Source of the DNA: Halobacillus litoralis
GTDB taxonomy: Bacteria; Bacillota; Bacilli; Bacillales; Halobacillaceae
DNA length: 64,000 nt
NCBI RefSeq assembly: GCF_020524085.2
Contig: NZ_CP129016.1
Coordinates: 3,218,001 to 3,282,000 of the forward strand
Direction of reading: 5' to 3'
A program made the position numbers and the translations under genes. The notes beneath the pieces were generated by a model, which saw nothing but the letters and a program-made list of their open reading frames with translations, searched no databases and was not told where the DNA came from. This document shows positions 8,709-17,196 of this stretch, in pieces; within the stretch, counting starts at the first letter, position 1, and each line of letters starts with the position of its first letter.

Positions 8709-9548
8709 ATGAATTTATTTGAAGAAGGATTAAATTTTAATTTTGATGTCCTCGTCGAGTGGCTGATCACGGGAGGACTGAAAATCGCTGTCATCCTCAT
8801 CGCTTTTGCGATTATTAAACCTCTAGGTACGAAGGCGATCGAAGCAGCGATCAATCGGATGAGCCAGCAGCGTAATATTGCAGAAGGAAGAAATAAAACG
8901 TTGCAAAAGATTTCTGTGAACCTGTTTTCATACACGTTGCTTTTTATCCTGGTTATGATGCTGCTCAGTGCCGTGAACATTGAAATTGGTCCATTGCTTG
9001 CTGGTGCCGGAATTCTCGGTTTAGCGATCGGATTCGGTGCACAGGGACTTGTTTCTGATATCGTTACCGGATTTTTCTTATTGATCGAGCGTCAGATTGA
9101 AGTAGATGACTACGTCACTGCCGGTGGATATGACGGTGTCGTTGAAGAAGTCGGTATTCGTACGACGAAAATCCGCAGTTTTGACGGAACATTGAACTTT
9201 GTTCCAAACCGTAACATCGTTGGTGTCGCCAACCACTCCCGCGGCAACATGCGTGCGCTCGTGGACATTGGCATCGGTTATGATGAAAACATCGATGAAG
9301 CACTGGCTGTTCTGCAAAAGGTCGCGGACCAATTTGCAGAGGATGAGCGTTTTGTTGAAGGACCGAACGTGCTAGGCGTCCAGAGCCTTGGTTCTTCTGA
9401 TGTCGTGATCCGTATCTTAGGGAGAACCGAGAACATGGAACAATGGGCGGTTGAACGTGATATGAGAAAAGCGATGAAAGAAGCCCTGGATGCTGCGGAT
9501 ATCGAAATTCCATTCCCTCATCAAGTGTTTATTCAAAAAGAGGCTTAA
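8709..9548 (+). CDS. MscS-family mechanosensitive channel (YkuT-like)
   Basis: This 279-residue protein has three N-terminal membrane segments. The MscS core follows (GAGILGLAIGFGAQGLVSDIVTG region), continuing into ERQIEVDDYV and the beta domain with PNRNIVGVANHSRG. The family releases solutes on hypo-osmotic shock. The start at 8709 is chosen because AAAGGAG lies at 8695-8701; the frame is open further upstream but without a ribosome site. In B. subtilis the MscS-like gene ykuT lies near ykuQ and ykuR, and here dapH and dapL are likewise close by. Confidence 0.9.
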   Translation: MNLFEEGLNFNFDVLVEWLITGGLKIAVILIAFAIIKPLGTKAIEAAINRMSQQRNIAEGRNKTLQKISVNLFSYTLLFILVMMLLSAVNIEIGPLLAGAGILGLAIGFGAQGLVSDIVTGFFLLIERQIEVDDYVTAGGYDGVVEEVGIRTTKIRSFDGTLNFVPNRNIVGVANHSRGNMRALVDIGIGYDENIDEALAVLQKVADQFAEDERFVEGPNVLGVQSLGSSDVVIRILGRTENMEQWAVERDMRKAMKEALDAADIEIPFPHQVFIQKEA

Positions 9549-9556
9549 TAAATAGA

Positions 9557-9586
9557 AATAACCCGACCTTACGAGGTCGGGTTATT
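9557..9586. terminator. Bidirectional terminator between convergent genes
   Basis: A 12-bp stem (AATAACCCGACC at 9557-9568, complement at 9575-9586) ends in TTTT. It overlaps the stop codon of the minus-strand gene at 9582, so it can serve both mscS and that gene. Confidence 0.85.
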
Positions 9587-10874
9587 TTGATTCTTCTTTC
9601 CACATTTCCACTTTCTTAATTTGCCCTTTGACTAGATCAACGATTTTAAACCGATACCCCTCCCCTTCGACTACCGTCCCTTCTTTCGCTTCAAAATCTC
9701 TCGTATAGATCCAGCCTGAAATCGTATCGATATCGATGTGATCCAATTGGATATCGAAGAAATCATTGATGTCCTGGATGGCGGTCCTGCCTTCAATCAA
9801 AAAATGACCGTTTTTCAGCCGTTTGATATCACGTTCTTCTTCTGCATCAAATTCATCACGTATTTCTCCCACGATTTCTTCAAGGATATCTTCCACGGTC
9901 ACAATTCCGGACGTTCCACCATATTCATCAATAAGGACAGCCATATGGGTATGATCTTTTTGCATCTTAACAAGCAGGTCATGGATGGGGATGTTCTCGA
10001 ATACTTTCATGGTTGGTCGCAAAAACGGTCGCAGTGTACTCTGATTCTCCGCATCATCATACAGCAGTTCTTTCATATGAATGATACCGATAATTTCATC
10101 TTTACTGCTCTGAATCACGGGATAGCGGGTATAGCGGTTATGCTTCACTTCCCTTACTGCGTTCGTGACCGATTGCCTTACATCAAGAACGGCCATCTCT
10201 GTGCGGGGGATCATGATCTCTTTCGCCGTACGGTTATCAAATTCAAAGATCCGATCGACATACGTGTACTCCGAGCGGTTGATTTCACCCTTTTGATAAC
10301 TTTTCGTAAGGATGTGCCTCAGCTCTTCTTCTGAGTGCACTTCATCCGATTCCCGCGCGGTCTGAAAACCGAACATGCGTACAAAAATATTGGCAGATCC
10401 GTTCAAAAGCCAAATGAGCGGGTACATTAATTTGCTGTATAACATAAGTGGTCTGGATAAAAGCAATGTGATACTTTCCGCCTTTTGGATTGCCATCGTC
10501 TTAGGTGCAAGCTCTCCAAGAACGACATGTAAAAAGGTGATGACGAAAAAGGCGATCACAAATGAAAGCGTGTGGGTGAGGCCCTCTGGTAAAGCGATTT
10601 GATCAAACAATGGTCTTAACAAAACTTCAAGAGTAGGTTCCCCTAACCACCCAAGACCAAGGGCAGTGATTGTGATGCCCAGTTGGCATGCACTGAGATA
10701 ATAATCAAGATCATTGACAACACGGATGGCATTTTCCGCCTTTTTATCCCCATCAGCTGCCATAGCTTCCAGTCTTGTTTTTCTAACTTTTACAATGGCA
10801 AATTCACTAGCTACAAAAAAAGCAGTGAGCAGAATCAAGAGTGCTACTGCCGTCAATTTAATCGTTGTCTCCAT
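9582..10874 (-). CDS. CNNM/CorC-type membrane protein with CBS domains
   Basis: About 430 residues: an N-terminal DUF21 (CNNM) membrane domain with three or four helices (about 1-190), a CBS pair (about 205-335) and a C-terminal CorC_HlyC domain after YGGTSGIVTVEDILEEIVG. Family members such as B. subtilis MpfA/YhdP are linked to Mg2+ efflux; older annotations say haemolysin. The frame opens at a GTG at 10883, but that codon overlaps the ribosome site AAGGAG; the ATG at 10874 lies 8 nt beyond it and is preferred. The ion is not shown by sequence. Confidence 0.88.
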   Translation of the reverse strand: METTIKLTAVALLILLTAFFVASEFAIVKVRKTRLEAMAADGDKKAENAIRVVNDLDYYLSACQLGITITALGLGWLGEPTLEVLLRPLFDQIALPEGLTHTLSFVIAFFVITFLHVVLGELAPKTMAIQKAESITLLLSRPLMLYSKLMYPLIWLLNGSANIFVRMFGFQTARESDEVHSEEELRHILTKSYQKGEINRSEYTYVDRIFEFDNRTAKEIMIPRTEMAVLDVRQSVTNAVREVKHNRYTRYPVIQSSKDEIIGIIHMKELLYDDAENQSTLRPFLRPTMKVFENIPIHDLLVKMQKDHTHMAVLIDEYGGTSGIVTVEDILEEIVGEIRDEFDAEEERDIKRLKNGHFLIEGRTAIQDINDFFDIQLDHIDIDTISGWIYTRDFEAKEGTVVEGEGYRFKIVDLVKGQIKKVEMWKEESK

Positions 10875-10895
10875 CCGGGCCACTCCTTATAAAAA

Positions 10896-10919
10896 AGAAG
10901 GAGGAATCCTCCTCCTTCT
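10896..10919 (-). terminator. Intrinsic terminator of the dapH-dapL operon
   Basis: A 10-bp stem (AGAAGGAGGA, loop ATCC, complement) is followed on the minus strand by TTTTTT. It is 48 bp past the dapL stop and directly before the next gene's ribosome site. Confidence 0.8.
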
Positions 10920-10966
10920 CTCATCTATCTTCTATTGTTAACTGGAATGGCCAACCTATGCGCACT

Positions 10967-12082
10967 TTAAAGCTCTCGCAATGTTTTTTCAACGATATGA
11001 ACGCCTACACTTAGTGCCTCTTCTTTAGGTTTTAACGTGGATTGATGAAGGCCTGAATTAGAATCGACACCAAGCCAAAACATGAACCCTGGAATCTCTT
11101 TTAACATGTAGCCGAAATCTTCCCCTGTCATCGCCATATTCGCTTCCTTGTATTGATACTCTGTCTCTTGCACAAGGTTCTCAAAACGTTGCACTTGTTC
11201 TGCATCATTGAACACCTGATGATAGTTGGATCCGTAATCGATATGGATGTCGCAGTCATTGGCGATTTCAAAACCGCGGGCTACCTTCTCGATCTCCGCT
11301 TTGACTTTTTCCATGGATTCTGGAGACAAAGTACGGATCGTGCCTTCTAAGCGGGCAGCCTGGGCGATAATATTCTGTACCGTCCCCGCTTCGATTTTAC
11401 CGATGGTAATGACCGCACTGTCCAATGGATCGACTCGGCGGGCGACGATTTGCTGCAAATGCGTAACGAAGGAACTTGCTGTGACCACCATATCATGAGT
11501 CATATGAGGAAAAGCGGCGTGTCCTCCTACGCCCTTAAGATTGATAAACAGTTCGCTCGTGTTAGCAAACAATAACCCAGACTTCGAGGAAACGGAGCCG
11601 ACCGGAAGTTCTGGTGCCACGTGTAGCCCAAAAATAACATCCGGCCGGTACCTTTCCATTGCTTCCGATTGAAGCATCGGTTCTGCTCCGCCCGGTCCTT
11701 CCTCTGCGGGTTGAAATAGAAAAACGACATCATCATCGGCTGGATTCTGAGCGAGTTGCGTCAATGCTCCAAGCGCGATGGTCATATGAAAGTCATGGCC
11801 ACAGGCATGCATGCGTCCTTCATGGGTGGACTGAAAATCATACCCCGTCTCTTCCGTGAGTGGAAGTCCGTCGATATCCGCCCGGTAACCGATTGTTTTT
11901 CTCCCCTCGCTCCCTTTGACACGTACAAAAATACCCGTTCTCCACGTTTCTACTGTCAAAGCTTCTTGAGGGAGTTTGTTTATATAATCCAATAAATACC
12001 GCTGCGTTTTGTACTCTTTAAAGCCGAGTTCAGGAATCTCATGCAGCTCTCTTCTGATTTGACTCAACAATTCTTGTTCCAA
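10967..12082 (-). CDS. dapL: N-acetyldiaminopimelate deacetylase
   Basis: This 371-residue M20-family amidohydrolase carries the metal-site motif [21 protein letters not shown] and a C-terminal [12 protein letters not shown]. It corresponds to B. subtilis YkuR/DapL, which removes acetate from N-acetyl-LL-diaminopimelate in the acetylase branch of lysine and cell-wall DAP synthesis. dapH, encoding the acetyltransferase of the same branch, is directly upstream on the same strand. The 74-bp gap holds a GC-rich hairpin. The pairing with dapH separates it from generic hippurate-hydrolase-like amidohydrolases. Confidence 0.92.
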   Translation of the reverse strand: MEQELLSQIRRELHEIPELGFKEYKTQRYLLDYINKLPQEALTVETWRTGIFVRVKGSEGRKTIGYRADIDGLPLTEETGYDFQSTHEGRMHACGHDFHMTIALGALTQLAQNPADDDVVFLFQPAEEGPGGAEPMLQSEAMERYRPDVIFGLHVAPELPVGSVSSKSGLLFANTSELFINLKGVGGHAAFPHMTHDMVVTASSFVTHLQQIVARRVDPLDSAVITIGKIEAGTVQNIIAQAARLEGTIRTLSPESMEKVKAEIEKVARGFEIANDCDIHIDYGSNYHQVFNDAEQVQRFENLVQETEYQYKEANMAMTGEDFGYMLKEIPGFMFWLGVDSNSGLHQSTLKPKEEALSVGVHIVEKTLREL

Positions 12083-12104
12083 AAGGGTCCCTCCCTATAC
12101 GAAA

Positions 12105-12127
12105 GGCCCTGCTCCAGGAGCAAGGCC
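12105..12127 (-). terminator. Hairpin between dapH and dapL
   Basis: An 11-nt arm (GGCCCTGCTCC) pairs imperfectly with GGAGCAAGGCC across one base. On the minus strand it is followed by TTTCG and then the dapL ribosome site GGGAGGGACC. It may be a partial terminator or a processing hairpin that sets the dapH to dapL ratio. Confidence 0.45.
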
Positions 12128-12156
12128 CTTCCTTCTATTTAATCGGATTGAGAAAA

Positions 12157-12876
12157 TTAGTTATCCAGTTTACGAAGTGCCTGCATGATTTCAGTCTTGG
12201 ACTTCGTCTGATCGTCAATTTCTTTGATCACTTTCGCAGGTGTGCCGGCAACAAGGGTGTTAGCTGGTACATCTTCTGTTACAATCGCTCCTGCAGCAAC
12301 GACCGCACCTTCGCCGACCGTTACCCCTTCAAGAACGACGGCGTTCGCACCGATGACGACACCATCTTCAATGACAACCGGTTTTGCAGAAGGTGGTTCA
12401 ATAACTCCTGCAAGGACAGCACCTGCTCCGATATGGCAGTTCTTTCCAACCGTTGCACGTCCGCCAAGGACAACATTCATGTCGATCATTGTGCCTTCAC
12501 CGACGACAGAGCCGATGTTGATCATAGCTCCGAGCATGATGACCGCTCCGTCTCCAATTTCCACTTGGTCACGGATGACAGCACCTGGCTCAATACGCGC
12601 ATTGACTTTTTTCAAGTCAAGGAGAGGAATCGCAGAGTTGCGGCGGTCATTTTCAAGCACGTAGTCTTCAATTTCGTTTTCATATTTTTCTAGAATCGGC
12701 TGAATGACTTTCCATTCTCCGAAAATCACTCCGGAGTTGCCTGTGATGAAATCTTGCACCTGTTCACCGAATTCGATATTTTCTAAATTTTCACCTTTCA
12801 AATAAACTTTGACCGGTGTTGATTTTTCACTATTTGAAATGAATGAAATGATTTCATTTGCGTCCATCTGTTTCAT
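12157..12876 (-). CDS. dapH: Tetrahydrodipicolinate N-acetyltransferase
   Basis: This 239-residue acyltransferase has an N-terminal alpha domain and a left-handed beta-helix made of hexapeptide repeats (for example [19 protein letters not shown] and [11 protein letters not shown]). It matches DapH/YkuQ in length and sequence and acetylates tetrahydrodipicolinate in DAP synthesis. The ribosome site AAAGGAGGAAC precedes the ATG. It is the first gene of the dapH-dapL operon. Confidence 0.94.
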   Translation of the reverse strand: MKQMDANEIISFISNSEKSTPVKVYLKGENLENIEFGEQVQDFITGNSGVIFGEWKVIQPILEKYENEIEDYVLENDRRNSAIPLLDLKKVNARIEPGAVIRDQVEIGDGAVIMLGAMINIGSVVGEGTMIDMNVVLGGRATVGKNCHIGAGAVLAGVIEPPSAKPVVIEDGVVIGANAVVLEGVTVGEGAVVAAGAIVTEDVPANTLVAGTPAKVIKEIDDQTKSKTEIMQALRKLDN

Positions 12877-12936
12877 GAGTAGTTCCTCCTTTATGTATCT
12901 TTCATCCTTTACTTTATCAAAGGGACCCTGTCTTTT

Positions 12937-14409
12937 TCAATCTTCTTTTTTTGGAATTCTGAGAATTAGTAGAAAACTAATGACAGCAAGTAAGAGTAAT
13001 CCCATATAGACGAAGTGTAATCCTGATGTCAATCCATCCTGCAAAACAAGGAGAGCTTCCTGACTCAACTTCTCCCTCGTTTCCTCTCTAAGCAGGGAAT
13101 TAGCAGAATCGACACTGAAAGAGGCCGGAAGACTTGAGCTCTCAATAGCGTTTGCCACCTGGCTGTTCAAAATCCCTCCAAGTAGTGCTGCACCAACGGC
13201 ACTTCCAATCGTACGCATGAACATATTGGTCGCTGTCGCAATCCCTCTTTTTTGCCAATCGACACTGTTTTGAATCGAGACGATAAAGGAGGTTGACGAA
13301 AGCCCCATCCCGATTCCGATGAACAAGGATCCCATCGCGGCAAACCAGGGGCCTTTTTCCGGACTGAGCATGGAGAATATAACTGCTCCGATGATCAGCG
13401 ACATCCCCCCAAGGATGGCGGTTGGCCGAAAACCAATTCTCAAAATCAGGCGTCCCGCGATGGTTGCTGCGATCGGCCACCCAATTGACATCGTCGTCAA
13501 AGTAAAGCCGGCAACGGTAGCGGACTGCTCCATCACCCCCTGCACGAAGGCCGGTAAATAGCTGCTCACCCCGATGAGAATCATCCCGGTCGTAAGTGAA
13601 GTAAGGTTGGCATAGCGGATGGAACGAATGTGCCATAAATCCATCGGCATCATAGGATCATCCGTTTTTCTCTCGTGAAAGAAAAAGGCCAGTGCCCCAA
13701 CGAGAGCCACGACGATCATGGAAAACATCGTCCAGGACATCCAATCGATCCCTACTCCGCCTTCTACTAGGATAATCATCAGCGTGCTGACTGTGATGAC
13801 GACCCACATGGAGCCAGCAACGTCCACACTCCTCTTTTCTTTAGAAACTTCTTCTTTGAAGAAAAAGAGGATGCCGAAAAGGGCAAGCAGGCCGAGGGGG
13901 ATATTCATCCAGAATACATACGGCCAGGAGAGGAGATCGACAAAGAACCCTCCGAGTGCTGGCCCTGTAACTGCAGAGATGCCCCAGACACTCGATAAGT
14001 ACCCCTGGATCTTCGCGCGCTCTTCTTTTGTATAAATATCACCGACGATCGTTGTCGCAATCGGCATCAAGGCTCCTGCGCCCAACCCCTGAACGAGTCT
14101 CGCCCCGATCAAAACATTCATGGAAGGAGCAAGGGCGCAAAGAACGGCTCCCAATAGAAAGAGGCTAATTCCGAGCATGAAAATCGGTTTTCGACCGAAA
14201 ACATCTGCTAATCTTCCGAAAAGCAGGACAGTCGCTGCATTTGTTAAGAGATAGGCGGAAAACACCCAGCTGTATAAGCTGAACCCTCCGAGATCGGCTA
14301 CGATACTCGGCATCGCCGTCGACACGATCGTCGCTTCAATCGCTGCGAGGAACATGGCGAGCATGATCGATGCGAGCACAAGTCCCCGTTTTTGTTTGTC
14401 TTTCTTCAT
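12937..14409 (-). CDS. MFS drug:H+ antiporter of the 14-helix DHA2 family
   Basis: About 490 residues with 14 predicted helices. Motif A-like GRLADVFGRKP follows helix 2 and the antiporter motif region GPALGGFF lies in helix 5; both are typical of EmrB/QacA-type exporters. The ATG at 14409 is chosen because AAGGTGA lies 9 nt upstream; the frame extends 16 codons further without a ribosome site and across the palindrome at 14433-14463. The substrate is unknown. Confidence 0.88.
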   Translation of the reverse strand: MKKDKQKRGLVLASIMLAMFLAAIEATIVSTAMPSIVADLGGFSLYSWVFSAYLLTNAATVLLFGRLADVFGRKPIFMLGISLFLLGAVLCALAPSMNVLIGARLVQGLGAGALMPIATTIVGDIYTKEERAKIQGYLSSVWGISAVTGPALGGFFVDLLSWPYVFWMNIPLGLLALFGILFFFKEEVSKEKRSVDVAGSMWVVITVSTLMIILVEGGVGIDWMSWTMFSMIVVALVGALAFFFHERKTDDPMMPMDLWHIRSIRYANLTSLTTGMILIGVSSYLPAFVQGVMEQSATVAGFTLTTMSIGWPIAATIAGRLILRIGFRPTAILGGMSLIIGAVIFSMLSPEKGPWFAAMGSLFIGIGMGLSSTSFIVSIQNSVDWQKRGIATATNMFMRTIGSAVGAALLGGILNSQVANAIESSSLPASFSVDSANSLLREETREKLSQEALLVLQDGLTSGLHFVYMGLLLLAVISFLLILRIPKKED

Positions 14410-14432
14410 ATGTACGTTCACCTTCAATACAA

Positions 14433-14463
14433 AAATAGATGACATCTTAGATGCCATCTATTT
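14433..14463. promoter_or_regulatory. 31-bp dyad between the CBS gene and the MFS gene
   Basis: An almost perfect palindrome built from AAATAGATG, CATCT and their complements sits 24 bp upstream of the MFS start and 14 bp past the stop of the upstream CBS gene. On the minus strand it ends in TTTTTG, so it may be the terminator of the CBS gene. Its symmetry and position also fit a repressor operator for the exporter. Confidence 0.5.
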
Positions 14464-14476
14464 TATCATAATCAGT

Positions 14477-14944
14477 TTATTTACTTGCTTCTACCATTGT
14501 ATGTTTAAACGTTTCATGATAATGCTTGCTGAATTGTTTAAGGATTGTCCGACGAGTCACAATTCCGTCGAATTCACCCTCTTCATTCGTCACACAGACA
14601 AAAGGATAATCAATAAGCTTGTGCATCGCATCAATCATATTGTCATCAAGCTGTAGACAAGGCACTTCATCATCCATCACTTCACTCACTGTCATTTCAG
14701 ACAGTCGGTTTAATTCAAATTGTTCAATTCCCAACGTTTCTTCCAAAATCTTGGTTTTGCTGATGACTCCTTGAAATTTAAAGGTAGGATCCAGTACAGG
14801 TACCGCAGAATAACCAGACTTCACTAAAACCAAAAGCGCATGTTCGAGTGGGTTACCGATTTGTACGTGGGCTACTTTCTCAGATGGGATCATGAGTTCT
14901 GAAACGAGTGGGATCCTCAATGCTTCTTTTTCTAAACTTACCAT
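14477..14944 (-). CDS. CBS-domain protein, CbpB/DarB (YkuL) type
   Basis: About 155 residues with two CBS motifs (about 15-75 and 85-145) and nothing else. It fits B. subtilis YkuL (DarB/CbpB), a small c-di-AMP receptor that stimulates the (p)ppGpp synthetase Rel when c-di-AMP is low. The setting near dapH, dapL and an MscS gene matches the B. subtilis yku region. The ATG at 14944 is preferred over the GTG at 14956, which overlaps the ribosome site GAGGAG. Ligand binding is inferred. Confidence 0.8.
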   Translation of the reverse strand: MVSLEKEALRIPLVSELMIPSEKVAHVQIGNPLEHALLVLVKSGYSAVPVLDPTFKFQGVISKTKILEETLGIEQFELNRLSEMTVSEVMDDEVPCLQLDDNMIDAMHKLIDYPFVCVTNEEGEFDGIVTRRTILKQFSKHYHETFKHTMVEASK

Positions 14945-15173
14945 GTTCTTGTTCACTCCTCTTTTTCTTGAACATTGAAGGAGCAGAAAGAGACGCTCTT
15001 AAGACCATTACATATTCTAACACAATTTCTACCTAAGCACGAACGCAAATTCCGACAATTCTCTCTCCAGCAATCTTCCGACTTTCTATTACCCCTATAT
15101 CTGTTCTGGATAAACCTGTTTAATCCTCCATTCTTTATAAAAAAACGAATCAAGCGTATAATGGAGTCAGTTC

Positions 15174-15833
15174 ATGAAATTGGAGTTGAAAAATGTGCTG
15201 ACACATACCTTTACAAAGCGTGAAGAAATAGCCAATGCCATCACCCATGGAATTGGTGCCATTCTCAGTATCGCCATGCTCGTCCTACTCATCGTGTTCG
15301 CAAGTCTCGGAGGCAATGCCTGGCATATTACGAGTGTGACGATCTACGGGGTCACCATGCTCATCTTGTACGTATCCTCAACACTTGTTCACAGCTTCCC
15401 ACCAGGGCGTGCCAAGGATTTGTTTGAGATCTTTGACCATTCTGCCATCTACCTCTTTATTGCCGGCACATATACGCCAATCATGCTCGTTCCGTTACGG
15501 AGTACACTTGGTTGGACGTTGTTCGGCATCGTTTGGGGAATGGCCATTCTTGGTATCATTTTCAAGGTGTTCTTCGTCAAACGATTTGTGGTGATGTCCA
15601 CGGTCTTTTATGTATTGATGGGCTGGTTGATCGTCCTTGCCTGGGGTCCTCTGACAGCAGAAGTCCCTGCAGCAGGCATCACTTATCTCGTCGTCGGGGG
15701 CGTCATGTATTCGATCGGATCGATTTTTTACGTCTGGCGGAGCTTCAAATACCACCACATGGTCTGGCATTTGTTCGTGCTTGGCGGTTCGATTCTTCAC
15801 TTTTTCTCGATTTTCTTCTATATCATTGGTTGA
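15174..15833 (+). CDS. trhA: TrhA/haemolysin III family membrane protein
   Basis: This 219-residue protein has seven predicted helices and the PAQR-type histidine pattern: EEIANAITHGIG at the N-terminus, STLVHSF, IFDHSAIYLFIAGTYTP, and HHMVWHLFVLGGSILHF at the end. The family is called haemolysin III or TrhA; in B. subtilis the relative is YplQ, linked to membrane fluidity. A TTTATA-17 bp-TATAAT promoter lies at 15134-15162, giving a very short leader. The ribosome site is GGAG, 8 nt before the ATG. Confidence 0.88.
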   Translation: MKLELKNVLTHTFTKREEIANAITHGIGAILSIAMLVLLIVFASLGGNAWHITSVTIYGVTMLILYVSSTLVHSFPPGRAKDLFEIFDHSAIYLFIAGTYTPIMLVPLRSTLGWTLFGIVWGMAILGIIFKVFFVKRFVVMSTVFYVLMGWLIVLAWGPLTAEVPAAGITYLVVGGVMYSIGSIFYVWRSFKYHHMVWHLFVLGGSILHFFSIFFYIIG

Positions 15834-15837
15834 TTCA

Positions 15838-15869
15838 AGACTCGCGGGTGCCTCCTGCGAGTCTTTTTC
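15838..15869 (+). terminator. Intrinsic terminator of trhA
   Basis: A 9-bp stem (AAGACTCGC with GCGAGTCTT) is followed by a T run. Confidence 0.85.
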
Positions 15870-15930
15870 TTACAACCGTACGTGGGAGACATTCGTTCGT
15901 ACGCCTAGCCAGTTCCCTATTAATAGAGAA

Positions 15931-15958
15931 AAACTCCAATGGCATCCCATTGGAGTTT
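15931..15958 (-). terminator. Terminator of the lipoprotein gene
   Basis: A 12-bp perfect stem (AAACTCCAATGG at 15931-15942, complement at 15947-15958) lies just past the stop of the minus-strand gene, with an A/T-rich tail. Confidence 0.8.
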
Positions 15959-15963
15959 CTTTA

Positions 15964-16908
15964 TTACGAAACGGTTTCCCCTTTTTCAACAACCTTCTCC
16001 CAATTCTCTCCCCCATCTTCAGAAATATAGGCGGAACCATTAAAAGTGTAAATGGCCATTTGGTTTTCTTTTTCTGTAAAATACATGACAGCGTCTTCGG
16101 TCAGGTCGGGAAGTGGAACATCCGAAGTGCCGGATTCCCCAATTAAATAGGATGTCATCGTCGCTTCACCGTTGTATAACCCATAAAATAATTCGTCTTC
16201 AGTAAAATATAGGCCTCCAGCTTGTCCAGACTCAGAAATCCTCTCAAAGCTCTGCCCGCCATTTTCACTTAAGAAAACTCCAGAATCTGTAGCAATCGCC
16301 ACCGTATCACCATTCGTCGGATGGACCGCCATTTGGAAAACACCGCCCTCGATGCCTTCCGCTAGAATAGACTCCCATGTAGCGCCAAGATCGGTACTTC
16401 TATAAAAACCTTGATCCAATTGAGAATTAGGCTGCTCATTGAACACGTAAACAGACTCATTGGCAAACCCTGCTCCCATGACGTGAAAATCACTTTCCCC
16501 GACAAATGCAAGAGATTCTAAGCTCTCTTCAGAAACCTTCCCTTTTTGTAAACCCAGTGGATTTTGAAGGTCACTGGAAGGGACCGGGTGACCTGAAGAC
16601 AAAAATCCGTCCTCCCTCACCTGAAAACCCATGTAATCATGAGGGTGATCAACCGCTTCTTTCCATTCCCCGTCCTGATAAATTTTGATTCCCGTATGAG
16701 CGGCAAAAGCGAAACCTTCTTCCATATGTCCGAGACCATGAACATGTCCGAGATTTCCTTCAAATGTTTGTAAGTATTCCTGCTTCTCTACCTTCTCTTC
16801 TGAGCTGTCCTCAGAATCCGTTGCTTCCTCTTCCACTTCCTGACTGCAAGCCCCGAGAATAGTGGAGGCTGCAAGAAGGCTCAGTGCTGCTTTTTTTAGA
16901 TGTCCCAT
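15964..16908 (-). CDS. Lipoprotein with Asp-box (BNR/sialidase-like) repeats
   Basis: This 314-residue protein has a lipoprotein signal with lipobox ILGAC (Cys near residue 21) and then an acidic linker. The rest is a beta-propeller-like region with at least three Asp-box motifs: STDLGATWESI, SENGGQSFERI and SEDGGENWEKV. It resembles the small BNR-repeat proteins annotated as F510_1955-type glycosylhydrolases; enzyme activity is not established and no catalytic residues could be placed. It follows the copper operon on the same strand but beyond a strong terminator. A role in extracellular metal stress is a guess. Confidence 0.75.
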   Translation of the reverse strand: MGHLKKAALSLLAASTILGACSQEVEEEATDSEDSSEEKVEKQEYLQTFEGNLGHVHGLGHMEEGFAFAAHTGIKIYQDGEWKEAVDHPHDYMGFQVREDGFLSSGHPVPSSDLQNPLGLQKGKVSEESLESLAFVGESDFHVMGAGFANESVYVFNEQPNSQLDQGFYRSTDLGATWESILAEGIEGGVFQMAVHPTNGDTVAIATDSGVFLSENGGQSFERISESGQAGGLYFTEDELFYGLYNGEATMTSYLIGESGTSDVPLPDLTEDAVMYFTEKENQMAIYTFNGSAYISEDGGENWEKVVEKGETVS

Positions 16909-16932
16909 AAGATTTCACCCCTTTAAAAAATA

Positions 16933-16957
16933 CCCCCGGAGAGTGTTACACCGGGGG
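16933..16957 (-). terminator. Terminator of the csoR-copA-copZ operon
   Basis: CCCCCGG pairs with CCGGGGG, followed on the minus strand by TATTTTTTAAAG. It lies directly past copZ. Confidence 0.85.
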
Positions 16958-16965
16958 ATTGTACG

Positions 16966-17166
16966 TTATACCACATCGTAGCCTTGTTCTTCGACCGCTT
17001 CTCTCATTTCTACTTTATTGGCGGTTTCTGAATGAGATACTTTCACATCACCTGTCTCAAGATTGACGTCAACAGAGCTTACGCCATCGACTTCTTTCAA
17101 TGCTCCTTCTACAGCACTTTTACAGTGTCCACATGTCATACCTTCTACTTTTAATGTTGTTTCCAT
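16966..17166 (-). CDS. copZ: Copper chaperone CopZ
   Basis: A single HMA domain of 66 residues with the Cu(I)-binding motif GMTCGHC. It passes Cu(I) to CopA. The ATG at 17166 is preferred over the in-frame ATG three codons upstream because AAAGGA has correct spacing only to the former. It is the last gene of the copper operon, 30 bp after copA. Confidence 0.94.
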   Translation of the reverse strand: METTLKVEGMTCGHCKSAVEGALKEVDGVSSVDVNLETGDVKVSHSETANKVEMREAVEEQGYDVV

Positions 17167-17196
17167 ATTCAACATCCTTTCATTTTTATATTGAAT

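Noticed and set aside
9738..10334. 198-residue plus-strand frame
   Set aside because: Antisense to the CNNM/CorC-type gene, with no ribosome site and no recognisable protein pattern.
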